Source of the DNA: Segatella copri
Lineage (GTDB): Bacteria; Bacteroidota; Bacteroidia; Bacteroidales; Bacteroidaceae
Direction of reading: 5' to 3'
Assembly (NCBI RefSeq): GCF_019127135.1
Contig: NZ_JAHOEA010000001.1
Location: 1-64,000, forward strand
Length of the DNA: 64,000 nt
Positions 45,572 to 54,222 of the stretch are shown piece after piece. Positions within the stretch are counted from its first letter, which is position 1, and each line of letters starts with the position of its first letter. The notes under the pieces were generated by a model that made no database searches, had not been told where the DNA came from, and was given only the letters and a program-made list of their open reading frames with translations. The position numbers were made by a program, and so were the translations under genes.

Positions 45572-47464
45572 TTATTGAAGATAAGTGTATCCGAAGAGAC
45601 CATTGCGATAGGTGCCCAAGAATTCCTTGCCTTCATCGAGCGAAATCTTGCCTTCCTTCACACTCTTGGTTACCCACTGCTCCAACTGGCGGACGAGCTT
45701 CTTCGGATTGTACTGTACGTAATCCAATACCTCCTCTACGGTTTCGCCATCGAATATCTGGTCGATGCAATATTTGCCGTCCTTTACAGAGATGTGGGCA
45801 GCATTGGTGTCGCCGAAGAGATTGTGCATGTCGCCCAGAATCTCCTGGTAGGCACCAACGAGGAATACACCGAGATAATATGGCTCGTTCTTCTTCAATG
45901 GATGAAGAGGAAGAACGTTGCCGATATGTCCGTCGGTAACGAAGTTGGCAATCTTTCCGTCGCTGTCGCAGGTGATGTCCTGCAAGGTGGCGTTGCGGGT
46001 AGGACGCTCGTTCAGACGCTGGATAGGCATGATAGGGAAGAGCTGGTCGATGGCCCAACTGTCTGGCAGGCTCTGGAACAGAGAGAAGTTGCAGAAATAC
46101 TTGTCGGCAAGAATCTTGTCCAGACCTCTAAGCTCTTCTGGTACATGCTTCATGTGCTTGGCAAGATTGTTGATCTCGTGGCACACGCTCCAGTACATTG
46201 CCTCAATCTCTGCACGGGTCTTCAGATCTACGATGCCGTGAGAGAAGAGCTGCAATGCCTCTTCGCGAATCTGCTCGGCATCATGCCAGTCTTCCAGCAT
46301 GTTGCGAGGATTCAGGTTGTCCCATATCTCATAAAGATCCTTCACCAGTTGGTGGTCAGTCTCCTTCGCCTCAAACTCCTCTGGCATTTCTGGCAGGGAA
46401 GCTGTCTCCAAGACATCGATAACCAAGACAGAGTGATGGGCAGAGAGCGAGCGGCCGCTCTCGGTGATGAGGTTAGGGTGCTCGATATTGTTCTTGTTGG
46501 CTGCATCTACGAATGTATAGACACAGTCGTTCACATACTCCTGGATAGAGTAGTTTACGGAACTCTCGCTGCTTGAAGAGCGGGTGCCGTCGTAATCTAC
46601 ACCGAGTCCGCCACCGCAATCTACGAAATCTACATTGTAACCCATCTTGTGGAGGCTAGTGTAGAACTGGGCAGCCTCACGGAGAGCTGTCTGGATGCGG
46701 CGAATCTTGGTAATCTGACTTCCGATATGGAAGTGGATAAGGCGCAGACAGTCGTGGAAACCCATCTCGTCTATCTTCTTGAGGGCTGTGAGCAGTTCTG
46801 CGCTGGTCAAACCGAACTTAGATGCATCGCCGCCGCTTTCAGCCCATTTGCCTGAGCCTGAAGAAGCCAGTTTGATGCGGATACCGATGTTTGGCTTTAC
46901 GTTGAGCTTTTTGGCTACCTTTTCGATGATATCCAGTTCATTGAGCTTTTCTACCACGATAAAGATGCGCTTGCCCATCTTCTGAGCTAGCAAGGCAAGT
47001 TCGATGTAACTCTCGTCTTTGTAGCCGTTGCAGATGATGAGCGAGTCGCTCTGTGCCTGTACGGCGATGACGGCGTGGAGTTCAGGCTTAGAGCCAGCCT
47101 CCAGTCCGAGATTGAACTTCTTGCCGTGAGAGATAATCTCCTCAACGACCGGCTGCATCTGGTTCACCTTAATAGGATAGATGACAAAGTTTTCTCCCTT
47201 GTATCCATACTCTTCTTTTGCCTTTTGAAAACAGCTGGCTGTTTTCTCGATGCGGTTGTCGAGGATGTCTGGGAAACGGAGCAGTACGGGAGCGTTGATG
47301 TCGCGTAAAGCCAACTCGTCCATGATGTCGCGCAGGTCTATCTGCGTGTTGTCCTTGCATGGAGTTACATAGACATCACCCTTGTCGTTGATGCCAAAGT
47401 AAGAAGTGCCCCAACCACAGATGTTGTAGAGCTCCTTCGAGTCTTCAATATTCCATTTCTTCAT
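45572..47464 (-). CDS. speA: Biosynthetic arginine decarboxylase
   Basis: 630 residues, the size of the fold-III (alanine racemase-like) enzyme. It turns arginine into agmatine for polyamine synthesis, using PLP and Mg. The PLP Lys is K99 in YPIKVNQ; GLEAGSKPEL, IGSQ and CGGGLGVDYDGT (dimer-interface phosphate loop) follow, and a four-helix insert lies in the middle. Gap to aroK upstream is 70 bp. With argB close by, it links arginine synthesis and use. No other polyamine gene is in the window. Confidence 0.93.
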   Translation of the reverse strand: MKKWNIEDSKELYNICGWGTSYFGINDKGDVYVTPCKDNTQIDLRDIMDELALRDINAPVLLRFPDILDNRIEKTASCFQKAKEEYGYKGENFVIYPIKVNQMQPVVEEIISHGKKFNLGLEAGSKPELHAVIAVQAQSDSLIICNGYKDESYIELALLAQKMGKRIFIVVEKLNELDIIEKVAKKLNVKPNIGIRIKLASSGSGKWAESGGDASKFGLTSAELLTALKKIDEMGFHDCLRLIHFHIGSQITKIRRIQTALREAAQFYTSLHKMGYNVDFVDCGGGLGVDYDGTRSSSSESSVNYSIQEYVNDCVYTFVDAANKNNIEHPNLITESGRSLSAHHSVLVIDVLETASLPEMPEEFEAKETDHQLVKDLYEIWDNLNPRNMLEDWHDAEQIREEALQLFSHGIVDLKTRAEIEAMYWSVCHEINNLAKHMKHVPEELRGLDKILADKYFCNFSLFQSLPDSWAIDQLFPIMPIQRLNERPTRNATLQDITCDSDGKIANFVTDGHIGNVLPLHPLKKNEPYYLGVFLVGAYQEILGDMHNLFGDTNAAHISVKDGKYCIDQIFDGETVEEVLDYVQYNPKKLVRQLEQWVTKSVKEGKISLDEGKEFLGTYRNGLFGYTYLQ

Positions 47465-47534
47465 TTTCTAATCTTGCTTGCTGGAAATCAGTTTTGTTTG
47501 TTACCTTTATTATATATTACTTTATTAGATACGG

Positions 47535-48062
47535 CTATATGTTCAGCAGGTCTCTGATCTGCCGAACAATAGCGTTGATTTTATCATAATTGTCCATCAC
47601 GTTGATATCGATGATGTGTTTTGCCTTCTCGTAGTAAGGCTCGCGAAGTTTCAACTGTTCATGGATAAACTTGTCTACCTCTTCCGGTGTTTTGTTGAGC
47701 AGCAGAGGGCGTACGCCTTTGCCCATCTTCAGATGAGCGTGAAGGGTCTCTGGAGATGCCTTCAGGTAAAATGTTTCGCCAAGTTGGTTCATGTAGTCCA
47801 TGTTGTCGAAGAAACATGGTGTTCCTCCGCCGCAACTTACCACTACATTTTCAAACTCTGCCACTTCGTGTAGCATATTGTGCTCTATCTTGCGAAATCC
47901 CTCTTCTCCAACTTCGTCGAAGATCTGTTTTACGGTCTTGCGCATTCGGCTCTCGATATACCAGTCGAGATCGTAGAACATAACGCCAAGGTCTTTGGCG
48001 AGGGCTTTGCCGACTGTTGTCTTGCCGGCGCCCATGTATCCTATGATGATGATTGACTTCAT
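47535..48062 (-). CDS. aroK: Shikimate kinase
   Basis: 175 residues. Walker A GYMGAGKT at 8-15, shikimate-binding DLDWYIE with the catalytic Asp near residue 34, GGGTP further on, and an LID segment with GVRPLLL. It phosphorylates shikimate, the fifth step toward chorismate. The gene starts 31 bp after topA and precedes speA, all on the minus strand, so co-transcription is likely. Confidence 0.92.
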   Translation of the reverse strand: MKSIIIIGYMGAGKTTVGKALAKDLGVMFYDLDWYIESRMRKTVKQIFDEVGEEGFRKIEHNMLHEVAEFENVVVSCGGGTPCFFDNMDYMNQLGETFYLKASPETLHAHLKMGKGVRPLLLNKTPEEVDKFIHEQLKLREPYYEKAKHIIDINVMDNYDKINAIVRQIRDLLNI

Positions 48063-48093
48063 TTTCTTCTGTTTCTATGTCAATGAGGCATGT

Positions 48094-50424
48094 TTATGAT
48101 TTCTTTCTGCCTCTAGCCTTTGGTTCTGGAGCAGCTTTGATAATTTCCATACACTCCTCGTATGTAAGCTCCTCTGCACTCTCATGTTTTGCCTTTGGAA
48201 TGCGGTAATTCTTGCCGTCGTAAGCAATGTATGGACCATACTTGCCATTGAGAATTTCCATCTTGTCGTCCTCATCGAAGACTTTGAGATGACGCTTCTC
48301 TTCGGCTTCGCGCTTTTCCTTGATCAGTTCGATGGCTCTATCCAGGGTGATGGTCAGCGGATCATCCTCCTTTGGAATAGAAACATACTTGCGGTTATGG
48401 AGGATGTAAGGGCCGTAGCGACCAGAGCCAACTGTTACAGTAATGCCTTCATAATCACCGAGTTCTCTTGGTAGCTTGAAGAGTTCCAAAGCCTCTTCCA
48501 GGGTGATGGTTTCTATGCTCTTGTCTGATGGCAGCTGGGCAAACTGAGGCTTGTCCTTATCCTCAGCAGAACCAATCTGTACCACAGGTCCAAAACGGCC
48601 AATCTTGACGAATACTGGTTTTCCTGTCTTTGGATCATTTCCGAGATTGCGCTCGCCGGCTTTGTGCTGGTTGCGTGCTTCCAGAACTTCCTTCACTTCA
48701 GGCTCAAAACCCTTGTCGAAATCCTTCATCCAGTTGGTCCATTCGGTCTTTCCTTCTGCAATATCATCAAACTTCTTTTCTACGTCTGCCGTAAAGTTGT
48801 AGTTCATGATGTTCGGGAAGTTCTCCATCAGGAAGTCGTTTACTACGATACCGATATCAGTAGGCAGAAGCTTGCCCTTTTCAGAGCCTGCCATCTCTTT
48901 CTTCAACTTCTGGGTTATCTTGATGCCCTTCAGGGAATCTATGGTGAATGTGCGCTCTTCGCCCGTCTTGTCACCCTTTACTACGTATTGACGCTGCTGG
49001 ATGGTACTGATGGTTGGAGCATAGGTAGATGGACGGCCGATGCCGAGATCTTCCAGTTTCTTCACCAGACTGGCCTCGGTGTATCTTGCAGGAGCCAGAG
49101 AATACTTCTCTGTAGCAAGGATTCCTCTGCGCTGCAATTCATCGCCTTCTTTCAGGGCTGGAAGAATGTGGGAAGAATCCTCAGCATGCTCTTCATCGTC
49201 GGTTGACTCGAGATAAACCTTGAGGAAACCATCGAATGAAACAACCTCGCCGGTAGCAACAAACTTTTCGCTTGTGTTGCCGATATTGATGCTGATGGTT
49301 GTCTTTTCGAGCTGTGCATCAGCCATCTGTGATGCGATGGTACGCTTCCAGATGAGTTCGTAAAGTCGCTTCTCCTGAGCGGTTCCTTCGATGGTTGGTT
49401 CATTCATGTATGTAGGACGGATAGCCTCGTGCGCTTCCTGTGCACCCTTTGAACTGGTGTGGTAGGCACGAGTCTGGCTGTATTCCTTGCCATATTCTCT
49501 GATAATCTCATCTTTGCTGGCGTTGGTACAGAGCGTAGAGAGGTTTACGCTATCGGTTCGCATGTAAGTGATGCGTCCGCTTTCGTAAAGTTTCTGGGCT
49601 ATCATCATGGTCTGTACAACGGTAAAGCCAAGCTTGCGTGCAGCTTCCTGTTGCAAAGTAGAAGTAGTGAAAGGTGGTGCAGGAGAACGCTTTAAAGGTT
49701 TCTTGGTTACAGATTCAACCATAAACTTAGCGTCTTTGCACTTCTCAAGGAAAGCTTCAACCTCTTCGTGGGTATTGAAGCGCTGGTCCAGTTCTGCCTT
49801 TACCTCTGTTGCATTGCCGCTGTCGCTGATCAGGGCGAAAATAGCGGTAACGCGATAGTATGGAACACTCTGGAACTTCTGGATTTCACGCTCACGTTCT
49901 ACTATCAGACGGACAGCAACACTCTGTACACGACCTGCAGAAAGGGCCGGCTTAACCTTTCTCCACAAGATAGGAGAAAGCTTGAAACCTACCAGTCGGT
50001 CGAGTACACGACGAGCCTGCTGGGCATTCACCAGGTTCATGTCCAGATGGCGTGGGTTCTTGATTGCGTCAAGAATAGCCTGTTTGGTAATCTCATGGAA
50101 GACAATACGGTTTGTCTTCTCCTCATCCAATCCCAGTACTTCGCAAAGGTGCCAGCTGATAGCTTCTCCCTCGCGGTCCTCATCGGATGCTAACCAGATT
50201 TTCTTGGCTTTCTTCGCATTCGTTTTCAATTCTGTAACGAGTTTTTTCTTTTCCTCTGGAATCTCATAATCAGGTTCCATGGTTTTCTCGTTTATACTAA
50301 GTTCCTTCTTCTTCAGGTCACGGATATGGCCGTAAGAAGACATAACCTTATAGTCCTTACCTAAAAATTCTTCGATCTTTTTAGCCTTCGCAGGGCTCTC
50401 GACGATTACTAAATTCTCTTGCAT
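48094..50424 (-). CDS. topA: DNA topoisomerase I (type IA)
   Basis: 776 residues from ATG 50424 (MQENLVIVESPAKAK); the open frame goes four codons further to a GTG. TOPRIM domain at the start (ESPAKAK, SDEDREGEA), then the gate domains with the active-site Tyr in GRITYMRTDS. The C-terminus carries GRFGP, GRYGP and GKYGP repeat modules (about 590-760) in place of zinc ribbons, as usual in Bacteroidetes. It relaxes negative supercoils. First gene of the run to argB. Confidence 0.95.
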   Translation of the reverse strand: MQENLVIVESPAKAKKIEEFLGKDYKVMSSYGHIRDLKKKELSINEKTMEPDYEIPEEKKKLVTELKTNAKKAKKIWLASDEDREGEAISWHLCEVLGLDEEKTNRIVFHEITKQAILDAIKNPRHLDMNLVNAQQARRVLDRLVGFKLSPILWRKVKPALSAGRVQSVAVRLIVEREREIQKFQSVPYYRVTAIFALISDSGNATEVKAELDQRFNTHEEVEAFLEKCKDAKFMVESVTKKPLKRSPAPPFTTSTLQQEAARKLGFTVVQTMMIAQKLYESGRITYMRTDSVNLSTLCTNASKDEIIREYGKEYSQTRAYHTSSKGAQEAHEAIRPTYMNEPTIEGTAQEKRLYELIWKRTIASQMADAQLEKTTISINIGNTSEKFVATGEVVSFDGFLKVYLESTDDEEHAEDSSHILPALKEGDELQRRGILATEKYSLAPARYTEASLVKKLEDLGIGRPSTYAPTISTIQQRQYVVKGDKTGEERTFTIDSLKGIKITQKLKKEMAGSEKGKLLPTDIGIVVNDFLMENFPNIMNYNFTADVEKKFDDIAEGKTEWTNWMKDFDKGFEPEVKEVLEARNQHKAGERNLGNDPKTGKPVFVKIGRFGPVVQIGSAEDKDKPQFAQLPSDKSIETITLEEALELFKLPRELGDYEGITVTVGSGRYGPYILHNRKYVSIPKEDDPLTITLDRAIELIKEKREAEEKRHLKVFDEDDKMEILNGKYGPYIAYDGKNYRIPKAKHESAEELTYEECMEIIKAAPEPKARGRKKS

Positions 50425-50452
50425 AAGCTTATACACAATTTTTTTCGGTTGG

Positions 50453-50460
50453 CAAAAGTA
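50453..50460 (-). promoter_or_regulatory. -7 element of topA
   Basis: TACTTTTG on the minus strand, 28 bp before the ATG. Confidence 0.6.
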
Positions 50461-50549
50461 AGTAAACTTTTTGCTTATACCTTATTATATGGTGTTTTTT
50501 TTGGTTTTTTTAATGTTTGGGAGCCTTATTTGGCTGTGTTGAACCCTTT

Positions 50550-51077
50550 TTATCCCAATTTTGTTTCCAAATAACGATGGAGCCCCTTGCGTATGGAATC
50601 GAATGCAAACTCATCAGGATTGAGCCTGCTCAATGGTATCCAAAATGATTCTTCTGCATCGTCCATTGCTTCTATATGCGTGTCGTCTTTCACCTTCACT
50701 TCATAGAACATATCGAGGGTATGAACCATAAAACCTGAGTAAAGGTAGAGATTTGGATAGCTGAACTGATACTTAACCTCGGTTGCATCAAGTCCAGTTT
50801 CCTCTTTTACCTCTCTTGCCATACCTTCTTCGCCAGTTTCATCCATGTCTACGAAACCGCCTGGCAAATCGAGTGCTCCTTTGGCAGGGTCTTTCTTTCT
50901 CCTTACTACCAGGAGTTCTTCCTTGCTGTTGAGTATGAGAGCTACCGTAGCACTGCTTGGATTGAGGTAATAAGAGAATCCGCAATCCTTACACTTTTTG
51001 CTCTTGATGTTGTTGATTTCGAAATGATTAGAGCCGCAAACCGGGCAAAACTGAAACTTATCTAATACGTGACTCAT
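50550..51077 (-). CDS. Nudix hydrolase with N-terminal zinc ribbon
   Basis: 175 residues. An N-terminal zinc ribbon (FCPVCGSNHF, KKCKDCG) is followed by a Nudix domain whose box GGFVDMDETGEEGMAREVKEETGL fits GX5EX7REUXEEXGU exactly. Members with this layout hydrolyse nucleoside diphosphate derivatives such as NADH or ADP-ribose; the substrate is not determined. The preceding spacer holds perfect 14-bp tandem repeats. It is between topA and the esterase, all on the minus strand. Confidence 0.85.
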   Translation of the reverse strand: MSHVLDKFQFCPVCGSNHFEINNIKSKKCKDCGFSYYLNPSSATVALILNSKEELLVVRRKKDPAKGALDLPGGFVDMDETGEEGMAREVKEETGLDATEVKYQFSYPNLYLYSGFMVHTLDMFYEVKVKDDTHIEAMDDAEESFWIPLSRLNPDEFAFDSIRKGLHRYLETKLG

Positions 51078-51083
51078 ATTATG

Positions 51084-51125
51084 ATTAATGTATAATGATT
51101 AATGTATAATGATTAATGTATAATG
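51084..51125. repeat. Three perfect 14-bp tandem repeats
   Basis: ATTAATGTATAATG at 51084, 51098 and 51112, i.e. alternating ATTAATG and TATAATG heptads, just before the Nudix gene. Confidence 0.85.
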
Positions 51126-51158
51126 GAAAAGGATTTATCATCATGTTATAATCGAAAA

Positions 51159-51195
51159 GCGGCCGGTCTTTGACTGCTGAACAAAGATCGGCCGC
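51159..51195 (-). terminator. Terminator of the acetylesterase gene
   Basis: GCGGCCGGTCTTTG (51159-51172) with CAAAGATCGGCCGC (51182-51195), one wobble pair; TTTTCG follows on the minus strand. Confidence 0.8.
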
Positions 51196-51209
51196 TGGTT
51201 ATCTGATAT

Positions 51210-52664
51210 TTACCAATTATCTGTACGGAATGGGAAGAGAGGCAGATTGCCTGCATTTGCCATATTGCCGAGCTGGAAGTTGCGGAAACAGTAGCGAAGG
51301 GCTACTGGTTTCTTTACCTCAGGACTGGTTACGATGATGCACTCATTCCAAGGATCGTTGCCTTCCTGCCAGAAGTGCTTGGCTGTAGCCTTATGGAATA
51401 CCTTATCTTCGCCTGCAACTTCGAAACCTTCGATACCTTCAAAGCGGTTGTAGGCTCCGTAGGTGTTGTCGAAATGCACCTTTACAGTATCACCTACAAT
51501 CTTCATCTCCTTGAAGGTCATGCTCTCGCTGAAGAGTCCCTTTATGCCATAGGTCTTGCTGAGTGCCTGGAGTGCAAGGCGTTCGCCTACAGGCTGTTTC
51601 TGACATGGATGAATCTGCTCAACCTCGTATGGGTAAACCAGGTCTTCGGTACAGACGATGCCGCTGTTTGGAATCACCTTGGCTGCATTGAACTGCTGTT
51701 CACGGAGCTTAGGCCCCCAATCGCCATTTACGTCACCATTATGATAAGGTGCAATCTGTACGAAATAGAATGGCAGTTCGCCCTGCTTGAAGTCTCTGCG
51801 CCACTGGGCAACGAGGTCGGCAAGACGTTTGGTATACTGGCCGTTCGGGTCGCCCACGTTAGAACATCCCTGATAGAAGAGAATACCCTTTACGCTATAG
51901 TTGAGGATAGGGTGGAAGGTTCCGTTACCCCAGAGAAGAGGGTAGAGGAAATCCCACTTAAACTTAGGGTTCTTGGTCATCTTTACAGAGTCGAGATCTT
52001 CCTTGGTGTTCTTCTTCAGGTAGTCGCGGTCGAGCCAGCTTTCTACACGGCTTCCACCCTTGTTTGCCATGACTAGACCTACAGGTACATCGAGTGCCTT
52101 GTTTACTACCTGGGCAAAGAAATAGCCAGTGGCAGAAGCATCGCCTACCGTCTCAGGATTGATGGTCTTCCATTCGCAGTTGGCGTCATCAAGAGGTTTG
52201 CTGCTCATCACACTAGGAATCTTTACGTAGTGAACTCCCTTGTACTGATTAGCTTCAAGCACCGCCTTGTTGTATCCTTCAACAGGGCAGTTGCCGAATC
52301 CCTTTACGGGCATCTCCATGTTGCTCTGACCTGCACAAACCCATACTTCTCCTGCCAACACATTGTTGAGAGTGGTCTTTTCGCCATCATCGAAAGTGAT
52401 GGAGAGAGGGGCGTAGCTCGCCTTTGGAGTCTGTACTTTGACTGCCCATTTGCCATCTTTTCCGGTCTTTGCCGAATATTTCTGTCCAGACCATGAGGTG
52501 GTTACCTCTATGGTAGTTCCTGGCTTGTCCCATCCCCAGAGGTTAGCCTCTGTGTTTTGCTGTAAAATCATGTTGTCACCCAAGATGTGTGGCAACTTTA
52601 CTTTAGCCTGCGTTCCTGTTGTGATAAGCGCCAAGGCTGCCATTGCTAAAAATTTCTTGTTCAT
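51210..52664 (-). CDS. Sialate O-acetylesterase
   Basis: A 484-residue secreted enzyme: signal peptide to about residue 20, beta-sandwich start, then an SGNH-type hydrolase core with the nucleophile S114 in CAGQSNME and a late His in QIHP. GNGTFHPI and YQGCSNVGDP are also family marks. It removes O-acetyl groups from sialic acids or other acetylated glycans, letting glycosidases act. No sialidase lies nearby. Monocistronic with a strong terminator. Confidence 0.88.
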   Translation of the reverse strand: MNKKFLAMAALALITTGTQAKVKLPHILGDNMILQQNTEANLWGWDKPGTTIEVTTSWSGQKYSAKTGKDGKWAVKVQTPKASYAPLSITFDDGEKTTLNNVLAGEVWVCAGQSNMEMPVKGFGNCPVEGYNKAVLEANQYKGVHYVKIPSVMSSKPLDDANCEWKTINPETVGDASATGYFFAQVVNKALDVPVGLVMANKGGSRVESWLDRDYLKKNTKEDLDSVKMTKNPKFKWDFLYPLLWGNGTFHPILNYSVKGILFYQGCSNVGDPNGQYTKRLADLVAQWRRDFKQGELPFYFVQIAPYHNGDVNGDWGPKLREQQFNAAKVIPNSGIVCTEDLVYPYEVEQIHPCQKQPVGERLALQALSKTYGIKGLFSESMTFKEMKIVGDTVKVHFDNTYGAYNRFEGIEGFEVAGEDKVFHKATAKHFWQEGNDPWNECIIVTSPEVKKPVALRYCFRNFQLGNMANAGNLPLFPFRTDNW

Positions 52665-52783
52665 TTTTTAGGGTTTAAAAGTTTATCGTTTATTTGTTCT
52701 TAAGTTCCTTGTATGGTTCGTATTTCCGATATTGCCATCTATGTTGTCATAAAAGCAGATACAGAACTGACGTTAAAAAATAA

Positions 52784-52838
52784 GAGTTAGAAGCAGGAAG
52801 ATGAAAAGCCGAAACTGTTCTCTCCAAACTTCTAACTC
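52784..52838 (-). terminator. Terminator of the lipoprotein gene
   Basis: GAGTTAGAAG (52784-52793) with CTTCTAACTC (52829-52838); TTATTTTTT follows on the minus strand. Confidence 0.75.
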
Positions 52839-52847
52839 CTGGTTATC

Positions 52848-54026
52848 TTAAAGAAGGTTCTTGATGGCTGCCTCTATGTCCTTGATCTGTGCATCACGTG
52901 CCTGCAGGGTGTTGGTGCGGTCAATCAGGAAGAAGGTAGGAATGCTCTGGACATTGTAGAGAGTCAGACTCTTACCCTGAATGCCATCTTCATCACGTAC
53001 GCAAATCCAAGGGATGGCAGCGGTAGAGGTCTTCCAGAAGTGCTCGTCAGGGTCTACTGATACCTGGTAAATCTCCAGTCCGGCAGCATGATACTTGTTG
53101 TAGAGTTCGCGCAACATCATGATGCGCTTGGTGCTCTCTTTGCTGGCGAAGAGATGGAAGTCGAGTAATACCACCTTGCCCTTGAGGTCGGAGAGACGGC
53201 GTATCTGTCCCTTGTTGTCCTGAAGTGCAAGTTCGATGCATCCGTTTACGCTCACCTTGCTGGCCTCAATCTGCTGCTGTGCCATCTGGTTCTCGATGAT
53301 GCGGATGTCCTTCATTCCCTCGATGGCGATATTGTGGAGGTTCTTGCCACGCTCAGCGCCAGGATAGTAGGTATCCCAACTGGTTGCTACGGCAGCAAAT
53401 ACCTTCACGTCGTCTTTGTTGTTGCGAGGGTTGAAGATAAGTGTATTCACATTGCCCAACTGTACCGTTTGGAAGAGCGCATAGTAAGCGTATGCCTTCA
53501 TTGGCTCCTTGAATATGTAGTTGGTCTTGATGTCCTGTTTGTAAGCCTGGAGCATGCGGCCTACGATGGATTCGATAGAATCGTTGCCGATGTTAGGATC
53601 TTTCACGAGCCCGTTGATATTGCTCTGGAGAGTCATCTGCTTAAGAGACAACTCCTTGATCTTGTTGCAGTTTTCTGAACCTTCCACTTCGTATTTGAAG
53701 CTCATCTGCGGATAAGCCGCCTTTACCTTGATGGTTTCTGTTGAATCGATGGAAAGATTGATGGTTTGGTTGGCAATGCGTAAGCGGTAGAACTCTGGGG
53801 TAACAGAGTCCATGGCAGCCTCGTCGAAGGCAAAGGCACCATCCTCGCCCAGTTTCACAGAGTCGATTTTCACAGGACCGTTCAGGCTGATGTTCTCCAG
53901 ATAGAGCATAGAGTCCTGAGCCTCTGTGATATTGCCGGTGATGTGGAATTTCTTGTTGTTACAAGAAGTCAAAGCCAGTGCAGCTACCATAATCGCTGCC
54001 ACTGAAAAGAGTCTAGTTATCTTCAT
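52848..54026 (-). CDS. DUF4369 lipoprotein with degenerate thioredoxin-like domain
   Basis: 392 residues. A lipobox LTSC puts the lipidated Cys at 22, so it is anchored in the periplasm or on the surface. The N-terminal DUF4369 beta domain (to about 115) is followed by helices and, from about 255, a TlpA/AhpC-like thioredoxin fold (GKVVLLDFHLFASKESTKRI). The usual WCxxC active site is replaced by LFASKES with no cysteines, so it cannot be a classical disulfide oxidoreductase. VQSIPTFFLIDRTN still keeps the cis-Pro loop. Substrate unknown; common in Bacteroidetes. Confidence 0.8.
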   Translation of the reverse strand: MKITRLFSVAAIMVAALALTSCNNKKFHITGNITEAQDSMLYLENISLNGPVKIDSVKLGEDGAFAFDEAAMDSVTPEFYRLRIANQTINLSIDSTETIKVKAAYPQMSFKYEVEGSENCNKIKELSLKQMTLQSNINGLVKDPNIGNDSIESIVGRMLQAYKQDIKTNYIFKEPMKAYAYYALFQTVQLGNVNTLIFNPRNNKDDVKVFAAVATSWDTYYPGAERGKNLHNIAIEGMKDIRIIENQMAQQQIEASKVSVNGCIELALQDNKGQIRRLSDLKGKVVLLDFHLFASKESTKRIMMLRELYNKYHAAGLEIYQVSVDPDEHFWKTSTAAIPWICVRDEDGIQGKSLTLYNVQSIPTFFLIDRTNTLQARDAQIKDIEAAIKNLL

Positions 54027-54057
54027 GAATTTTATTATTTTGCAAAATTATCGAGTG

Positions 54058-54065
54058 CAAAGATA
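54058..54065 (-). promoter_or_regulatory. -7 element of the lipoprotein gene
   Basis: TATCTTTG on the minus strand, 32 bp before the ATG; a second TAATTTTG (54042-54049) lies between. Confidence 0.6.
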
Positions 54066-54161
54066 GTAATAAAATTGCGAATAATGCACCTTCTATAGAT
54101 AAATTATTTAAAAAAGTGGAAAATAATTGTTGATTTATTCGTTTATTAATTATTAAAGAGG

Positions 54162-54169
54162 TATCTTTG
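54162..54169 (+). promoter_or_regulatory. -7 element of pnp
   Basis: TATCTTTG followed by CAGC, giving a leader of about 50 nt. Confidence 0.65.
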
Positions 54170-54222
54170 CAGCGTTTTAGATATTTTAGATGTTAGACAA
54201 AACAATAAGTTTTTTAATTTAG

